A DNA stretch of 40,477 bases from an uncultured Eggerthellaceae bacterium (lineage in GTDB: Bacteria > Actinomycetota > Coriobacteriia > Coriobacteriales > Eggerthellaceae): NCBI GenBank assembly GCA_934670115.1, contig CAKUOV010000020.1, forward strand, positions 1 to 40,477, in the 5' to 3' direction. The first letter of the stretch is position 1. Each line of letters opens with the position of its first letter. The notes beneath the pieces are model-generated. The model was not told where the DNA came from and ran no database searches. It saw nothing but the letters and a program-made list of their open reading frames with translations. Shown here one piece after another: positions 8,411-17,044 of the stretch. The position numbers and the translations under genes were made by a program.

Positions 8411-8440
8411 TTGCTTATATACACTCTATATATGTATAAT
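8411..8440 (+). promoter_or_regulatory. Probable brnTA promoter
   Basis: TTGCTT (8411-8416) and TATAAT (8435-8440) are separated by 18 bases, in an AT-rich stretch 31 bases upstream of the brnT start codon. Confidence 0.6.
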
Positions 8441-8451
8441 AGCCATACATA
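8431..8451. promoter_or_regulatory. Candidate BrnA operator
   Basis: This is a perfect 7-bp inverted repeat, TATGTAT-N7-ATACATA. It covers the -10 box and the likely transcription start of brnTA. The half-site spacing suits a ribbon-helix-helix dimer pair, and autorepression by BrnA is known in other BrnTA systems. The assignment here is inference. Confidence 0.55.
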
Positions 8452-8470
8452 AATAAAAAGGAGGTCGTAA

Positions 8471-8776
8471 TTGACGGTATACTATTATCAGTTCGAATGG
8501 GACCCCAATAAAAACGCTACCAATATTGAGAAGCACGGAATCGCGTTCGAAGAAGCTTCCACGGTATTTGATGACGTTTTTGCGCGCGTTATCAGCGACC
8601 CCGACCATTCAGACAACGAAGATCGATTCATCATCTTAGGGGTCAGCGTCAAAGCAAACGTCCTTATTGTTTGCCACTGCTTAAGACAATCGGGGCGATT
8701 AATCCGAATCATATCCGCACGAAAAGCAACAAAGAAGGAAGAATCGACGTATTGGAGGCATAGGCATGAGAGCTGA
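8471..8776 (+). CDS. BrnT-family toxin (type II toxin-antitoxin)
   Basis: This 101-residue protein matches the BrnT ribonuclease toxin pattern throughout: FEWDPNKNATNIEKHGI near the N-terminus, FEEASTVFDD, then DPDHSDNEDRFIILG and the closing RIISARKATKKE. BrnT folds like RelE-type toxins and inhibits translation by RNA cleavage. The start is TTG at 8471, six bases after a strong AAGGAGG; no better ATG exists. The gene overlaps the first 11 bases of brnA. The pair is more AT-rich than its surroundings and flanked by repeats, which suggests horizontal arrival. Confidence 0.9.
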   Translation: MTVYYYQFEWDPNKNATNIEKHGIAFEEASTVFDDVFARVISDPDHSDNEDRFIILGVSVKANVLIVCHCLRQSGRLIRIISARKATKKEESTYWRHRHES

Positions 8777-8969
8777 ATATGACTTTGAAAATTCCCAGAT
8801 TAATCCCTATAAGAAAGCGCCGCGTGAAAAAATAACCATTCAGTTGAACGTAGATGTCATTGATTATTTCAAAGCTGAATCCGTGCGCACAGGCATTCCC
8901 TATCAAAACATCATCAACTTCTATCTCACTGATTGTGCGCGGGAAGGAAAACACCTCACGTTCTCGTAA
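8766..8969 (+). CDS. BrnA-family antitoxin (ribbon-helix-helix)
   Basis: This 67-residue protein contains the BrnA pattern NPYKKAPREKITIQLNVDVI followed by DYFKAESVRTGIPYQNIINFYL. It should form a ribbon-helix-helix dimer that neutralises BrnT and represses the operon. GGAGG lies seven bases before the ATG, inside brnT, so translation of the two is coupled. The protein is shorter than many BrnA homologues and ends soon after the second helix. Confidence 0.88.
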   Translation: MRAEYDFENSQINPYKKAPREKITIQLNVDVIDYFKAESVRTGIPYQNIINFYLTDCAREGKHLTFS

Positions 8970-9074
8970 GGTTAATCGCGAATGTCGCACCTCGAGCACG
9001 GTCTGCATTTCGCTCGATTCAAAAGTTATACTCTGAATTATTATACTTTCAAGTATAACTTTTTCAGGGGCGCG

Positions 9075-9114
9075 AAAAACGGGCTGCGCCATTGACGCAG
9101 CCCGTTTTGTTTTC
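9075..9114. terminator. Bidirectional intrinsic terminator between brnA and the dms chaperone
   Basis: The stem ACGGGCTGCG / CGCAGCCCGT has a seven-base loop, an A-run on one side and TTTTGTTTT on the other. It can therefore stop transcripts from both converging genes. Confidence 0.85.
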
Positions 9115-9153
9115 GGGATGGATTTTGCCGCTGGCCGCCGCGCACCCGCGCTG

Positions 9154-9780
9154 CTAATCGCGACGATGCAGATTGATGACAGGCGGCTCCAGCTCAAAGC
9201 GCTCCTGCCAATCGACAAGCGTTGCAGCGGCAAGACGCGCCGCACCCTTATACAGCGGATGCTGTGCTCCCTGTTCAAACAGCTCCAGGAAATACGGCGT
9301 CCAGGTGAGCAAATGCTCCTCCAAAAGCTCATCAAGCGCCGCACGCTCAATGCCGTTCGTCACGCACCACGAAAGCATCATGAGCATGAGTCCGAAATGA
9401 TCTTCCGGCTCTTTGTCGGGCAAGCTAAGCTTCACCGCGTTATCGCGCATCCACTGACGCACGCCCAGCGTTGCATTGCCGAAAATCACGCCCTCGGGGT
9501 CGGTGTAAACGGATGCCCATGGCGGCGCAGGAAGACGATGCGGACCAATGAACAGGCGATTATATTCTTCATGAATCGCTTGCTCATTCTGCGCTGACCA
9601 GGCATTTTTCATGAGTTCAAGCGCCTCGCTTGCAGCAGGCTGCCCAAACTCCCACGCGTTTTCCCCATTGGCGGCAAGCCAGGAAAACGCAGCCTTCCCT
9701 TTTTCGGAAGCAGGGTCTTGGTAGAAAATCGTCCCCAAAACGGCAGCAGCCTGAGCCACATTTTCGGAATATTCAGCCAT
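9154..9780 (-). CDS. TorD/DmsD-family molybdoenzyme chaperone
   Basis: This 208-residue, all-helical cytoplasmic chaperone would bind the Tat signal of the reductase until cofactor insertion is complete. The family motifs are clear: EYNRLFIGPHRLPAPPWASV with YTDPEGVIFG, then EPEDHFGLMLMMLSW and LLTWTPYFLELF. It follows dmsC on the same strand after 347 bases, and its start has an AAAGGATC ribosome site. It most likely serves the DmsA of this operon, though other molybdoenzymes of the cell cannot be excluded. Confidence 0.9.
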   Translation of the reverse strand: MAEYSENVAQAAAVLGTIFYQDPASEKGKAAFSWLAANGENAWEFGQPAASEALELMKNAWSAQNEQAIHEEYNRLFIGPHRLPAPPWASVYTDPEGVIFGNATLGVRQWMRDNAVKLSLPDKEPEDHFGLMLMMLSWCVTNGIERAALDELLEEHLLTWTPYFLELFEQGAQHPLYKGAARLAAATLVDWQERFELEPPVINLHRRD

Positions 9781-10127
9781 GTCGATCCTTTCGGTAAAAG
9801 CAGGGGGGCGCTACGCTGCAAAACGCCGCAGATACGCGCGCAAACGCAGCCATAACTGCGGCCGCATCGGCAACTACGCCTATTGTACCCCCTAGGGCGA
9901 GATTGCCGCCCCAGGTAGAGCGGCAATCTCAGAAAAGGAAGTGGAAAGAGAGGAAATTGCAAAATAAGGGGGGTGCGAGAGCTCACCTTCGCGGCCTTTT
10001 CGCGCGTCTCATTTGCGCATTGCGCACCGTACGTCGCGCATCACGCGCAGCAAAACGCCGAATCAAGTCCAAAGGAAGAGGGAGGGTTCGAAGGGAGCTC
10101 TCGCCAAGAGGGAGGGTTAAGCAAACT
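9781..10127. other. dmsC-chaperone spacer with a stable hairpin
   Basis: No gene is seen in these 347 bases. A perfect 11-bp stem, GAGATTGCCGC / GCGGCAATCTC with a ten-base loop, lies at 9899-9930. No T-run follows on the minus strand, so it is not a classical terminator. A GAGGGAGGGTT motif is repeated near 10079 and 10108. Confidence 0.6.
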
Positions 10128-10976
10128 CTAGAACAGGCCCACGGAAAGGAAGATTCCGTAGAAGCAGATGCGCACGAGCACCAGAGCAACCAGCGCGGCA
10201 ACGGTGGCAACAGCCATCATTGGGACAGCACCTTCAACAGCGGCGTTCTTGAGCACCAGGAACGCAGCAACCGCAGCAAGCACAATGGCAATCACGGCAA
10301 CAATCCAGTACTGACCCATTACGGCAGCAACCGTCAGACCTGCGGAATTGACCACACCGCCAGCCATGCCGCCCTGGACAAGCACCAGGATAGCAACGCC
10401 CGCAGCGCCAACCAGCGCACAAGCGCCAATCAGCTTTTCAGCCTTAGCACCGGCAAGTGCCAGCACCAGAGCCGCCAGAACAGCACCACCGAACAGAGCG
10501 GCGCACACCTGGCTCACCGCGCCCACGGGAGAATTCCACGTAGCAATGGTGGGCATCATGTAGGCAAGACCGGTGAACAGCGCACAGATCAGGCCCAACA
10601 CGATAAGCACAATGCCAAACACCTTGTGCGTACCTGCCTCGGGGTGCTTCGCTAGCGCGAAGATCCAGTACACAACGGCAACCAGAATGGCAATGCCGGC
10701 AACCACAATCTCATTCGACAGCGGCGAAGAACCAATGCCCGAAGCCATGCCGAACACATGAGACGGGCTTCCCAAGTGGGTAAACGAAGCAACCAAGCCC
10801 ACAATGGTAACAACAGCCGGAATGCTCAACAGGGTATCGAACTTCTTGGCGGCTTCGTCGGACAAGCCCAACGAAGCACACACCAGGCCCAAAAGACCCA
10901 TAGCAGTAACGCCCATCGGCACCAAAACGGTGAAAATAAGCAGCGAAATCTCGCTCGCAGCAGTTTCGAACAACAT
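10128..10976 (-). CDS. DmsC-family membrane anchor subunit
   Basis: This 282-residue protein is almost entirely hydrophobic, with about eight membrane helices, as expected for DmsC. It would take electrons from menaquinol and pass them to DmsB. The conserved stretch with SPSHVFGMASGIGSSPLSNE lies near residue 70, and the protein ends RICFYGIFLSVGLF. Its ATG directly abuts the dmsB stop (TAAATG), with GAAGGAGGT upstream inside dmsB, so the two are translationally coupled. A second DmsC-like protein is encoded at 16172-17044. Confidence 0.9.
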   Translation of the reverse strand: MLFETAASEISLLIFTVLVPMGVTAMGLLGLVCASLGLSDEAAKKFDTLLSIPAVVTIVGLVASFTHLGSPSHVFGMASGIGSSPLSNEIVVAGIAILVAVVYWIFALAKHPEAGTHKVFGIVLIVLGLICALFTGLAYMMPTIATWNSPVGAVSQVCAALFGGAVLAALVLALAGAKAEKLIGACALVGAAGVAILVLVQGGMAGGVVNSAGLTVAAVMGQYWIVAVIAIVLAAVAAFLVLKNAAVEGAVPMMAVATVAALVALVLVRICFYGIFLSVGLF

Positions 10977-11597
10977 TTACATGACCTCCTTCGGGTTCAT
11001 GAGTTTGCCTTCCTGCGAACCCATGGCACGCGAAGTGGGGCAGCCCTTCATAATGGTGGTCGGGTTGGTAAAGCTCGGGTCAGGCATGGGAGCAGACCAG
11101 ACGCTTTCGCCGTACTTCTTAGCCATCTCGTCGGCCTTGCCGAAATCAAGCGCATACAGCGGGCAAGCATCCACGCAAATGGGGTTTTCGCCCTTGGCAA
11201 CGCGCGCCGAGCAACCATCGCACTTGCGCATCTGGCCCAGTACGGCGTCGAACGATGGCACGTTGTAGGGACACGCCATAGCGCAGTACTTGCAGCCCAC
11301 GCAGCGATCGTGGTCAACGGAAACAAAGTCGCGCTCGTCGCGATGCATAGCGCCCGTGGGGCACACCTGCATGCAAGCAGGGTTTTCGCAGTGGTTGCAG
11401 TTCATGGACGTGTAGTAACCCCACACATCGTTGGTGTACGTGCCATCGGCGTTTGCGGTAAAGCCACCGCCGCAGTACTCGTAAACCTTGCGGAATGCCA
11501 CATCGGCGGACAAGTCGTGGTAATCCTTGCATGCCAGCTCGCAGGTCTTGCAGCCCGTGCAGCGAGAGGCGTCGAAATAGAATGCATATTCAGCCAT
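10977..11597 (-). CDS. DmsB-type four-cluster ferredoxin subunit
   Basis: This 206-residue electron-transfer subunit has four cysteine groups typical of DmsB/NrfC-like proteins: CTGCKTCELAC, CNHCENPACMQVCP, CVGCKYCAMACP and CDGCSARV...CVDACP. Each should hold a 4Fe-4S cluster, linking DmsC to DmsA. It lacks its own signal peptide and would be exported with DmsA through the Tat pathway. It starts 12 bases after the dmsA stop with an AAGGGAGGT ribosome site. Confidence 0.94.
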   Translation of the reverse strand: MAEYAFYFDASRCTGCKTCELACKDYHDLSADVAFRKVYEYCGGGFTANADGTYTNDVWGYYTSMNCNHCENPACMQVCPTGAMHRDERDFVSVDHDRCVGCKYCAMACPYNVPSFDAVLGQMRKCDGCSARVAKGENPICVDACPLYALDFGKADEMAKKYGESVWSAPMPDPSFTNPTTIMKGCPTSRAMGSQEGKLMNPKEVM

Positions 11598-11609
11598 GAT
11601 CTACCTCCC

Positions 11610-14054
11610 TTATTTCTTGATCTTGCGAACGCCGGCAATGTTGGAGTGCTGCGGATTGCCCTTAGCAATCGGCGAAGGATGCATGTTGGTCAGCGTGTTA
11701 ATGCAGCCGCCCTTGTCAATGCGGTCGCCGTTCATGTCGGCATCGCGCCATGCGCCCTGCGAAATGGCCAGAGAGCCCGGGATAATACGCGGCGTGACCT
11801 TCGCCTGGATGTGCACTTCGCCATGCTCGTTGAACACGCTTACGGTTTCGCCGTTTTCAATGCCCAGCTTCTCGGCATCAATCGTGTTAATCCACACTTC
11901 TTGCGGCGCAGCCTGCTTCACCACTTCAACGTTGCCCCAGCTCGAGTGCGTACGGGCCTTGTAGTGGAAGCCGATCAGCGTAAACGGCATATCGGAAGTG
12001 CAATCCTCGTAGCTGTCTACGCCGGGGGTATACAGCGGAACAGGAGCAATCACATCGCGCGGATCGTCCAGCTGCCACGTTTCGGCCATCTTCTGCAGCT
12101 TCTCAGAGAAGATTTCAATCTTGCCAGAAGGCGTGGTAAGCTTGTTCTTCTCGGGGTCTTCCACGAACGCCTTGTACGCGGGCGTGTAGCCAGCAGGGTT
12201 GCGGTAATGGAACTCGCCCATCTTGTAGCCCTCTTCGATTTCGGGCAGGCGCGGATCCTTTGCCTGAACGCTTTCGTACAGCTGCTTGGTCCAACCGTCC
12301 TGATCCTTGCCGTCCAGGTACTTCTCCTTGATGTCGGCACCAGCGGCAGCGCACAGATCGGCGCACACGTCAAAGGAGCTGCGGCGCTCGAACTTCTGGC
12401 CCATGGTGGTGGGGTCAATGGGGCTGGCGAAGTGAACGGAAGCAACGTCGCCGGACCAGCCGTCGTTGATAATGCCGCGCTGCTCGGCGCGCATGATGTC
12501 GGGAAGCAGGATGTCGGCGTACTTCGCGGCATCGTTCATCAAGGTCTCAAATACCAAAATGAACTCGCACTTCGTTTCGTCAACCAGAATGTCGTGCGCA
12601 ACGTTTGCGTCGGAGTGCTGGTTCGTGAAGCAGTTTCCGCCGTACTCAACCAGGAACTTAATGTCGGTGGACAGCTTGTCGGTACCCTGAACGCCATCGT
12701 GCAGCGCAGTCATCTCGTGACCGTGGTCAATAGCATCTGCCCAGGTGAAGATGGAAATCTTGGACTTGCAGGGGTTGTCGCCGCCAATCCAGGGAAGACC
12801 AATGCTGTAAGCGGCAACGTCCAAACCCGAAGAAGTGCCCGGCTGGCCCAGCTTGCCAACCAGCAGCGTGAGCAGAGAAACAGCCAAGCAAGCAAGTTCG
12901 CCGTTGGAATGGCGCTGAATGCCGTAGTACTGGCCAATAAACGGAGCCTTAGCTTCTGCCAGCTCGTGAGCCAGCTTCGTGATACGCTCGGCAGGAATCA
13001 GCGTAATGCCTGCAGCCCACTCGGGGGTCTTCTCTACCTTGTCGTAGCCCAGACCCAAAACGTAGGACTCGTAAGACATGTTCTTGCCAGCGTATGCCTC
13101 GGGCATGGTGTCCTCGGAGAAGCCAACGCAGTACGTATCCAAGAAGTCGCGCGCAACTTTGCCTTCCTTGATCAGCACGTATGCGATTGCAGCAACCAGG
13201 GCGGCATCGGTACCAGGACGAATGGGCAGCCACTCGTCGTTCGTGTTGCACAGCGTGTCGTTGAAACGCGGGTCAATGTGGATGTACTTTGCCTTCGTGT
13301 TCGTGCGATGCTGGTACTCAAAGCCGTGCTTCGCTTCGCCCGTGGAGCCCATCATGGAGTCGGAAGGCGACCAGCCCATGCAAATAACCAGGTCGGCATC
13401 TTTAATGGCGGCAGGAGTCGAAGAAGCCTTGGCGCCCCACATATACGGAGCAATGAAGGTCATCTGAGCAGCGGAGTACGTGCCGTAATATCCCAGATAG
13501 CCACCCGTGCAAGCAAGCCAACGACCAATAGGACGACCGGTCAAGCTGTAAACGCCAGAGCCCAGCGTCCAGTACACGGCCTCGGGGCCAAAGTTCTTGT
13601 AGGTGTACTGCAGTTTGTCGTTGATGGTTTTAATGGCTTCTTCCCAGGTGATGCGCTCGAACTTGCCCTCGCCACGCTTGCCCACGCGCTTCATGGGGTA
13701 CTTCAAGCGATCGGGGTCGTTGATCCAGCGGCGTACCGAACGGCCACGCAAGCATGCGCGCTGACGGCTGGTTTCTTCGTTGTCCCAAGCCTTCGTTTCG
13801 GACTGGATCCACTGGAGTTCGCCGTCCTTCACGTGCATCCACAGCGGGCAACGGCTTGCGCAGTTGCAAGAGCAGTGGCTCTGAACGACGGTTTCCTCTG
13901 CGGTTTCCTGGTTAGCCTCGGCGGCAAATGCCGGCTCGGCCTTTTCGAACATGTCATCGAGCAGCATGCCACTCAGGGCAACGCCGACGGCGCCAGCAGA
14001 AGCGCCCTTGATAAGCGTTCTGCGCGAAACATTCAGTCCCGTGTTCGATTCCAT
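11610..14054 (-). CDS. DmsA-type molybdopterin oxidoreductase, Tat-exported
   Basis: This 814-residue catalytic subunit belongs to the DMSO reductase superfamily. The N-terminus carries a twin-arginine signal, SRRTLIKG (Arg 11, 12). A 4Fe-4S site follows with Cys 61, 65, 69 and 101; Cys 63 is an extra cysteine inside the motif CSCNCASRC. The stretch YYGTYSAAQ near residue 194 aligns with the region of the serine molybdenum ligand in E. coli DmsA. Later blocks such as CMGWSPSDSMMG fit bis-MGD binding. Because this family is greatly expanded in Eggerthellaceae, the true substrate (DMSO, another S- or N-oxide, or a drug or catechol-like compound) cannot be inferred. GAAGGAGGG precedes the ATG. 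Confidence 0.93.
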   Translation of the reverse strand: MESNTGLNVSRRTLIKGASAGAVGVALSGMLLDDMFEKAEPAFAAEANQETAEETVVQSHCSCNCASRCPLWMHVKDGELQWIQSETKAWDNEETSRQRACLRGRSVRRWINDPDRLKYPMKRVGKRGEGKFERITWEEAIKTINDKLQYTYKNFGPEAVYWTLGSGVYSLTGRPIGRWLACTGGYLGYYGTYSAAQMTFIAPYMWGAKASSTPAAIKDADLVICMGWSPSDSMMGSTGEAKHGFEYQHRTNTKAKYIHIDPRFNDTLCNTNDEWLPIRPGTDAALVAAIAYVLIKEGKVARDFLDTYCVGFSEDTMPEAYAGKNMSYESYVLGLGYDKVEKTPEWAAGITLIPAERITKLAHELAEAKAPFIGQYYGIQRHSNGELACLAVSLLTLLVGKLGQPGTSSGLDVAAYSIGLPWIGGDNPCKSKISIFTWADAIDHGHEMTALHDGVQGTDKLSTDIKFLVEYGGNCFTNQHSDANVAHDILVDETKCEFILVFETLMNDAAKYADILLPDIMRAEQRGIINDGWSGDVASVHFASPIDPTTMGQKFERRSSFDVCADLCAAAGADIKEKYLDGKDQDGWTKQLYESVQAKDPRLPEIEEGYKMGEFHYRNPAGYTPAYKAFVEDPEKNKLTTPSGKIEIFSEKLQKMAETWQLDDPRDVIAPVPLYTPGVDSYEDCTSDMPFTLIGFHYKARTHSSWGNVEVVKQAAPQEVWINTIDAEKLGIENGETVSVFNEHGEVHIQAKVTPRIIPGSLAISQGAWRDADMNGDRIDKGGCINTLTNMHPSPIAKGNPQHSNIAGVRKIKK

Positions 14055-14274
14055 TTTCCCTCCTTCATTGATCTCTCTTTTTTTGGGAAGAGCCTTTGCG
14101 CGTTAGGCGCTCTCAGTGCCTGCGGGTAGTATTTGCAAGCGGGCGTCTTCGCGGTTGAAGCGGCGGACTTCTCGCGTTTCCCCGCACCCCAAGCAATGCC
14201 CTTCTGCGATGCACCGCACCGCGCAAAGCCTCTCTCTTACGCCGTGCACTTTACGAGCGTCCACAAGAAATTGC

Positions 14275-14293
14275 ATCACATAGAATATGTGAT
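14275..14293. promoter_or_regulatory. Candidate LuxR operator: perfect 19-bp palindrome
   Basis: The palindrome is ATCACATA-GAA-TATGTGAT, between divergent dmsA and the radical SAM/DmsC/LuxR operon. Its left half recurs as GCATCACAT at 14361-14369, 88 bases away and close to the plus-strand -10 box. A site for the LuxR protein encoded by the third gene of the operon is the simplest reading; this is inference. The arms are not in the order of a Crp/Fnr site. Confidence 0.6.
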
Positions 14294-14377
14294 ATTTAGA
14301 TTTCCCCTGGTAGAACACATAAAAACAAGGTAACATGCTCGCAGAAAAAAATGGGAGAGCGCATCACATGCAGGCCG

Positions 14378-14383
14378 TATAAT
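14378..14383 (+). promoter_or_regulatory. Possible -10 box of the radical SAM operon
   Basis: A perfect TATAAT lies about 140 bases before the chosen start. No recognisable -35 box is present, which would fit an activator-dependent promoter. Confidence 0.4.
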
Positions 14384-14521
14384 GTTCGGCAAACGCAATA
14401 ATAAAGGGGAATTGCGGTTTTCGCTGCGAAGATTCCTCGCGTGTTTTTTCATTTTGCTTTAAGATGCCCCACGGCAAAAACCACTTGTTTTGACGATGCA
14501 AAAAGCAGGGGAAGGAACGCT

Positions 14522-16168
14522 ATGAGACCGATTTCGGCCGCCGATATTTCGCGCGACGTAAGCGATGAGTACGCAACGTATTTGCGTCATTTCGTGCAAC
14601 AGCGCGCGCAGTTTCGTCGCACCATGGCAAGCTTCGGCGTTTCCGTTTCAAACGACGAAGACAGCCCGGCACGCGTTGCTGCTTTGCGCGAGCAGCTTGT
14701 TGCGGCAGGAGCACGCGTGCGCAACGGCGGCAAAAGCATTGCATATGGAAGCATCTCGCCCGCTTGCGCGCGCTGCCGTACCGGCGTGAAAAGCGTTTCG
14801 GAATTCCTTTCCCTGGCGTGTCATCGGTCGTGCTGGTTTTGCTTCAACGAGAATCAGTGCGACTACCATCTTTATAAGAACGATAAAAAAGATTGGCGCA
14901 GCGAACTTTCCGCATTCAATAAAAGCATGGGCGGGCTTGATTACGTAGCGCTCACGGGCGGCGAGCCGCTTTTGTTCGCCGAAGAAGCATGCACGTTTTT
15001 CACGGAAGCGCGCCACGACAACCCGAACGCCCACTTGCGCCTGTATACCTCGGGCGATCAGCTTACTCCTGCGCTTCTTGAACAGCTGCGTGCAGCGGGA
15101 CTTGATGAGATTCGCTTCAGTATCAAGCTTGATGACGCGCCCGAAAGCCAACAGCGCACGTGGGACAACATCCGTGCGGCAGTGGACGTTATTCCCACTG
15201 TCATGGTGGAAATGCCCGTTGTGCCAGGCACACACGATGAAATGCTGCACATTTTGCGCGAACTGGAGAACGCGGGCGCATTCGGTATCAATTTGCTGGA
15301 ACTGTGCTTTCCGCTCCATCACGAAAAATCGTTCAAGGCGCGTGGGCTCAAACTCAAGGCGAACCCCTACAAAGTGCTTTACGATTATGGTTACGCGGGC
15401 GCACTTCCCATTGAAGGCAGCGAAGAGCTGGCGCTGCAGCTCATACTAGAAGAAATCGAACGCGGAACCACGCTCAACTTGCATTATTGTTCGCTGGAGA
15501 ATAAGAACACCGCCCAGATATACGAGCAGAACGGCGGCGGCGCGCGCGAGATTCCGCTCTACACGTTCTCGCAGGAAAACTTCTTCTACGAAACATTGCG
15601 CTGCTTTGGCGATCATGCATTTGCGCTGGCAGATGCCCTGGAAGCCGCAGACTGCGCTCATGCGTTGGACGCTGAGGGCCGCATGGTGCAATTCGCGGCC
15701 GCCGATTTGCCTGCTGTTCTGCCCCTTCTGGAGCAGGGCGAAGGGATTGCGAGCCGTAACGGTGGCGAAGGGGGCGGCTCGGACGGCGGCGCGGGTGATT
15801 CCGCGGGAACCGACGCAGACCGCGGCACGGGTAGCGGCGCGGACGGCGGCGCGGACGGCGGCGCCACTTGCAACTCCGCAACGGACGCAAGACTCTTCGT
15901 CGCATTCGGCGTTATCGAGCGCGACAGCACCGGCGCTGCACGTTTCCGTGAAGTGGATGCCCTGGTAGCGGAACCGCACGATTACCAGGAACTTTGCCGC
16001 AGCCGCACTGAGACTTCCCCCGCTGAAGAAGACTCCGAATCCGGGTTCGCGGGCAACCCCTCAAACAGCGCTTCCGACATTGCAAAGGGGAACGAAGCGA
16101 AGGCTGCGCAGCTTCTGAGCGAAATTCCCCTTCGCAATGGCCACCAAGGCACGAAAAAGGAGGCGTAG
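14522..16168 (+). CDS. Radical SAM protein linked to a DmsC-like anchor
   Basis: This 548-residue protein carries the radical SAM motif CHRSCWFC (Cys 100, 104, 107), preceded by a CARC pair (Cys 82, 85) that might hold another metal site. The SAM-binding LTGGEP follows near residue 143, and the barrel region continues to about 330. The specific reaction is unknown; I do not recognise a SPASM or other auxiliary-cluster domain at the C-terminus. Residues about 415-460 are a Gly/Ala/Asp/Ser-rich linker, followed by ~90 residues without recognised motifs. I chose ATG 14522, with GGGGAAGGAA upstream, over the in-frame 14441. The gene is four bases upstream of the DmsC-like gene, suggesting a joint role in respiration or enzyme maturation. 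Confidence 0.8.
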   Translation: MRPISAADISRDVSDEYATYLRHFVQQRAQFRRTMASFGVSVSNDEDSPARVAALREQLVAAGARVRNGGKSIAYGSISPACARCRTGVKSVSEFLSLACHRSCWFCFNENQCDYHLYKNDKKDWRSELSAFNKSMGGLDYVALTGGEPLLFAEEACTFFTEARHDNPNAHLRLYTSGDQLTPALLEQLRAAGLDEIRFSIKLDDAPESQQRTWDNIRAAVDVIPTVMVEMPVVPGTHDEMLHILRELENAGAFGINLLELCFPLHHEKSFKARGLKLKANPYKVLYDYGYAGALPIEGSEELALQLILEEIERGTTLNLHYCSLENKNTAQIYEQNGGGAREIPLYTFSQENFFYETLRCFGDHAFALADALEAADCAHALDAEGRMVQFAAADLPAVLPLLEQGEGIASRNGGEGGGSDGGAGDSAGTDADRGTGSGADGGADGGATCNSATDARLFVAFGVIERDSTGAARFREVDALVAEPHDYQELCRSRTETSPAEEDSESGFAGNPSNSASDIAKGNEAKAAQLLSEIPLRNGHQGTKKEA

Positions 16169-16171
16169 CCC

Positions 16172-17044
16172 ATGGAATCTGGCATTGCTCAGGGCTTCGA
16201 GCAACTTTCGCTGGCGCTGTTCACCACGTTTGCGCCAGCCGCCGTGGTGGCGTTTATCCTGCTCACCCTTTACGGCATTGTGTATGTAAAGGAAGAGGAA
16301 ACGCGCAAGCGCCTTCATCATTTCCTTATCATTCCGCTGGCATTTTGCCTGATAGGACTCATTGCATCCACTAATCATCTGGGCAAACCCGCAAACGCCC
16401 TGTATGTTCTTGCGGGTATCGGGCGCTCTCCGCTTTCCAACGAAGTTGCAGCGTCCGTGGCATTCACCGGCGTGGCGTGGATTTACTGGCTGGCCGGCTT
16501 CAGCGATCGCGTGAGCGTACGCCAGCTGCGCATTGCTATTCCGCTTGCCATTGTGGCGGGTATCGCGCAAATATGGTTCACGTCAAACGCTTACAACATT
16601 GAAACCATCTCCAGCTGGTCGCTGGCATTCACGCAGATAAACCAGATACTGAGCGCGCTTCTGGGCGGCTCATTCCTCTTCCTGTTCACGCTTGCCATGG
16701 CCAATCAAGATTGCGACGCGCCCATTTTGCTCACAACGCTTATCTGCGCGGGCGCTTCAACGGCAGCGCTGCTTGTCTCCGAGCTCATCCAAAGCAGCTA
16801 TTTCTACGAACTGACCAGCTCAACCACGCCCCTTGTCGAGGTCTTCCCGCAATATCCCCTGTTCATTGCCGCGTCAACGCTCCTCTTGATAGCGGCGGTT
16901 ATCCTCACGCTGCTGTGGAAGCGCCAGGGACGCCTGCTGAACCGAAAATGCGCGACCGTCGCTCTTGTCCTGGCGCTAGGCGGCGTCTTCATCGCGCGCT
17001 TCTCGTTCTACTGCGCGTATCTGAACGTGGGGCTGGTGGTGTAA
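16172..17044 (+). CDS. Second DmsC-like membrane anchor, without A/B subunits
   Basis: This 290-residue polytopic protein has about eight membrane helices. It shares the DmsC marks of the dms operon copy: LGKPANALYVLAGIGRSPLSNE here against LGSPSHVFG...GIGSSPLSNE there, and a similar end (FSFYCAYLNVGLVV against RICFYGIFLSVGLF). It would be a menaquinol-oxidising anchor, yet no DmsA or DmsB gene is adjacent on this strand. It may partner the divergent DmsAB, another reductase elsewhere, or serve as a membrane redox sensor for the adjacent regulator. Spacing is 3 bases to the gene before and zero to the LuxR gene after, so the three form one operon. Confidence 0.85.
   Translation: MESGIAQGFEQLSLALFTTFAPAAVVAFILLTLYGIVYVKEEETRKRLHHFLIIPLAFCLIGLIASTNHLGKPANALYVLAGIGRSPLSNEVAASVAFTGVAWIYWLAGFSDRVSVRQLRIAIPLAIVAGIAQIWFTSNAYNIETISSWSLAFTQINQILSALLGGSFLFLFTLAMANQDCDAPILLTTLICAGASTAALLVSELIQSSYFYELTSSTTPLVEVFPQYPLFIAASTLLLIAAVILTLLWKRQGRLLNRKCATVALVLALGGVFIARFSFYCAYLNVGLVV

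Larger units (their letters stand above)
14055..14521. other. Shared control region of dmsA and the radical SAM operon
   Basis: These 467 bases separate divergent operons and contain a perfect palindrome at 14275-14293, a TATAAT at 14378-14383 and two copies of GCATCACAT (14273-14281, 14361-14369). No gene of normal size is seen. I found no clear dmsA promoter on the minus strand. Confidence 0.7.

Noticed and set aside
10758..14129. Very long open frame on the plus strand opposite dmsA, dmsB and dmsC
   Set aside because: It is the antisense shadow of GC-rich coding sequence. It has no recognisable domain, and the opposite strand encodes clear oxidoreductase subunits.
14415..14455. Possible attenuator (GCGA...TCGC followed by a T-run) before the radical SAM gene
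   Set aside because: The stem is only about four or five base pairs, too weak to call.
14382..14462. 26-codon frame just before the radical SAM gene, basic then hydrophobic, possible peptide precursor
   Set aside because: Its ATG overlaps the likely -10 box, there is no good ribosome site, and the radical SAM protein lacks peptide-modification hallmarks that I can see.
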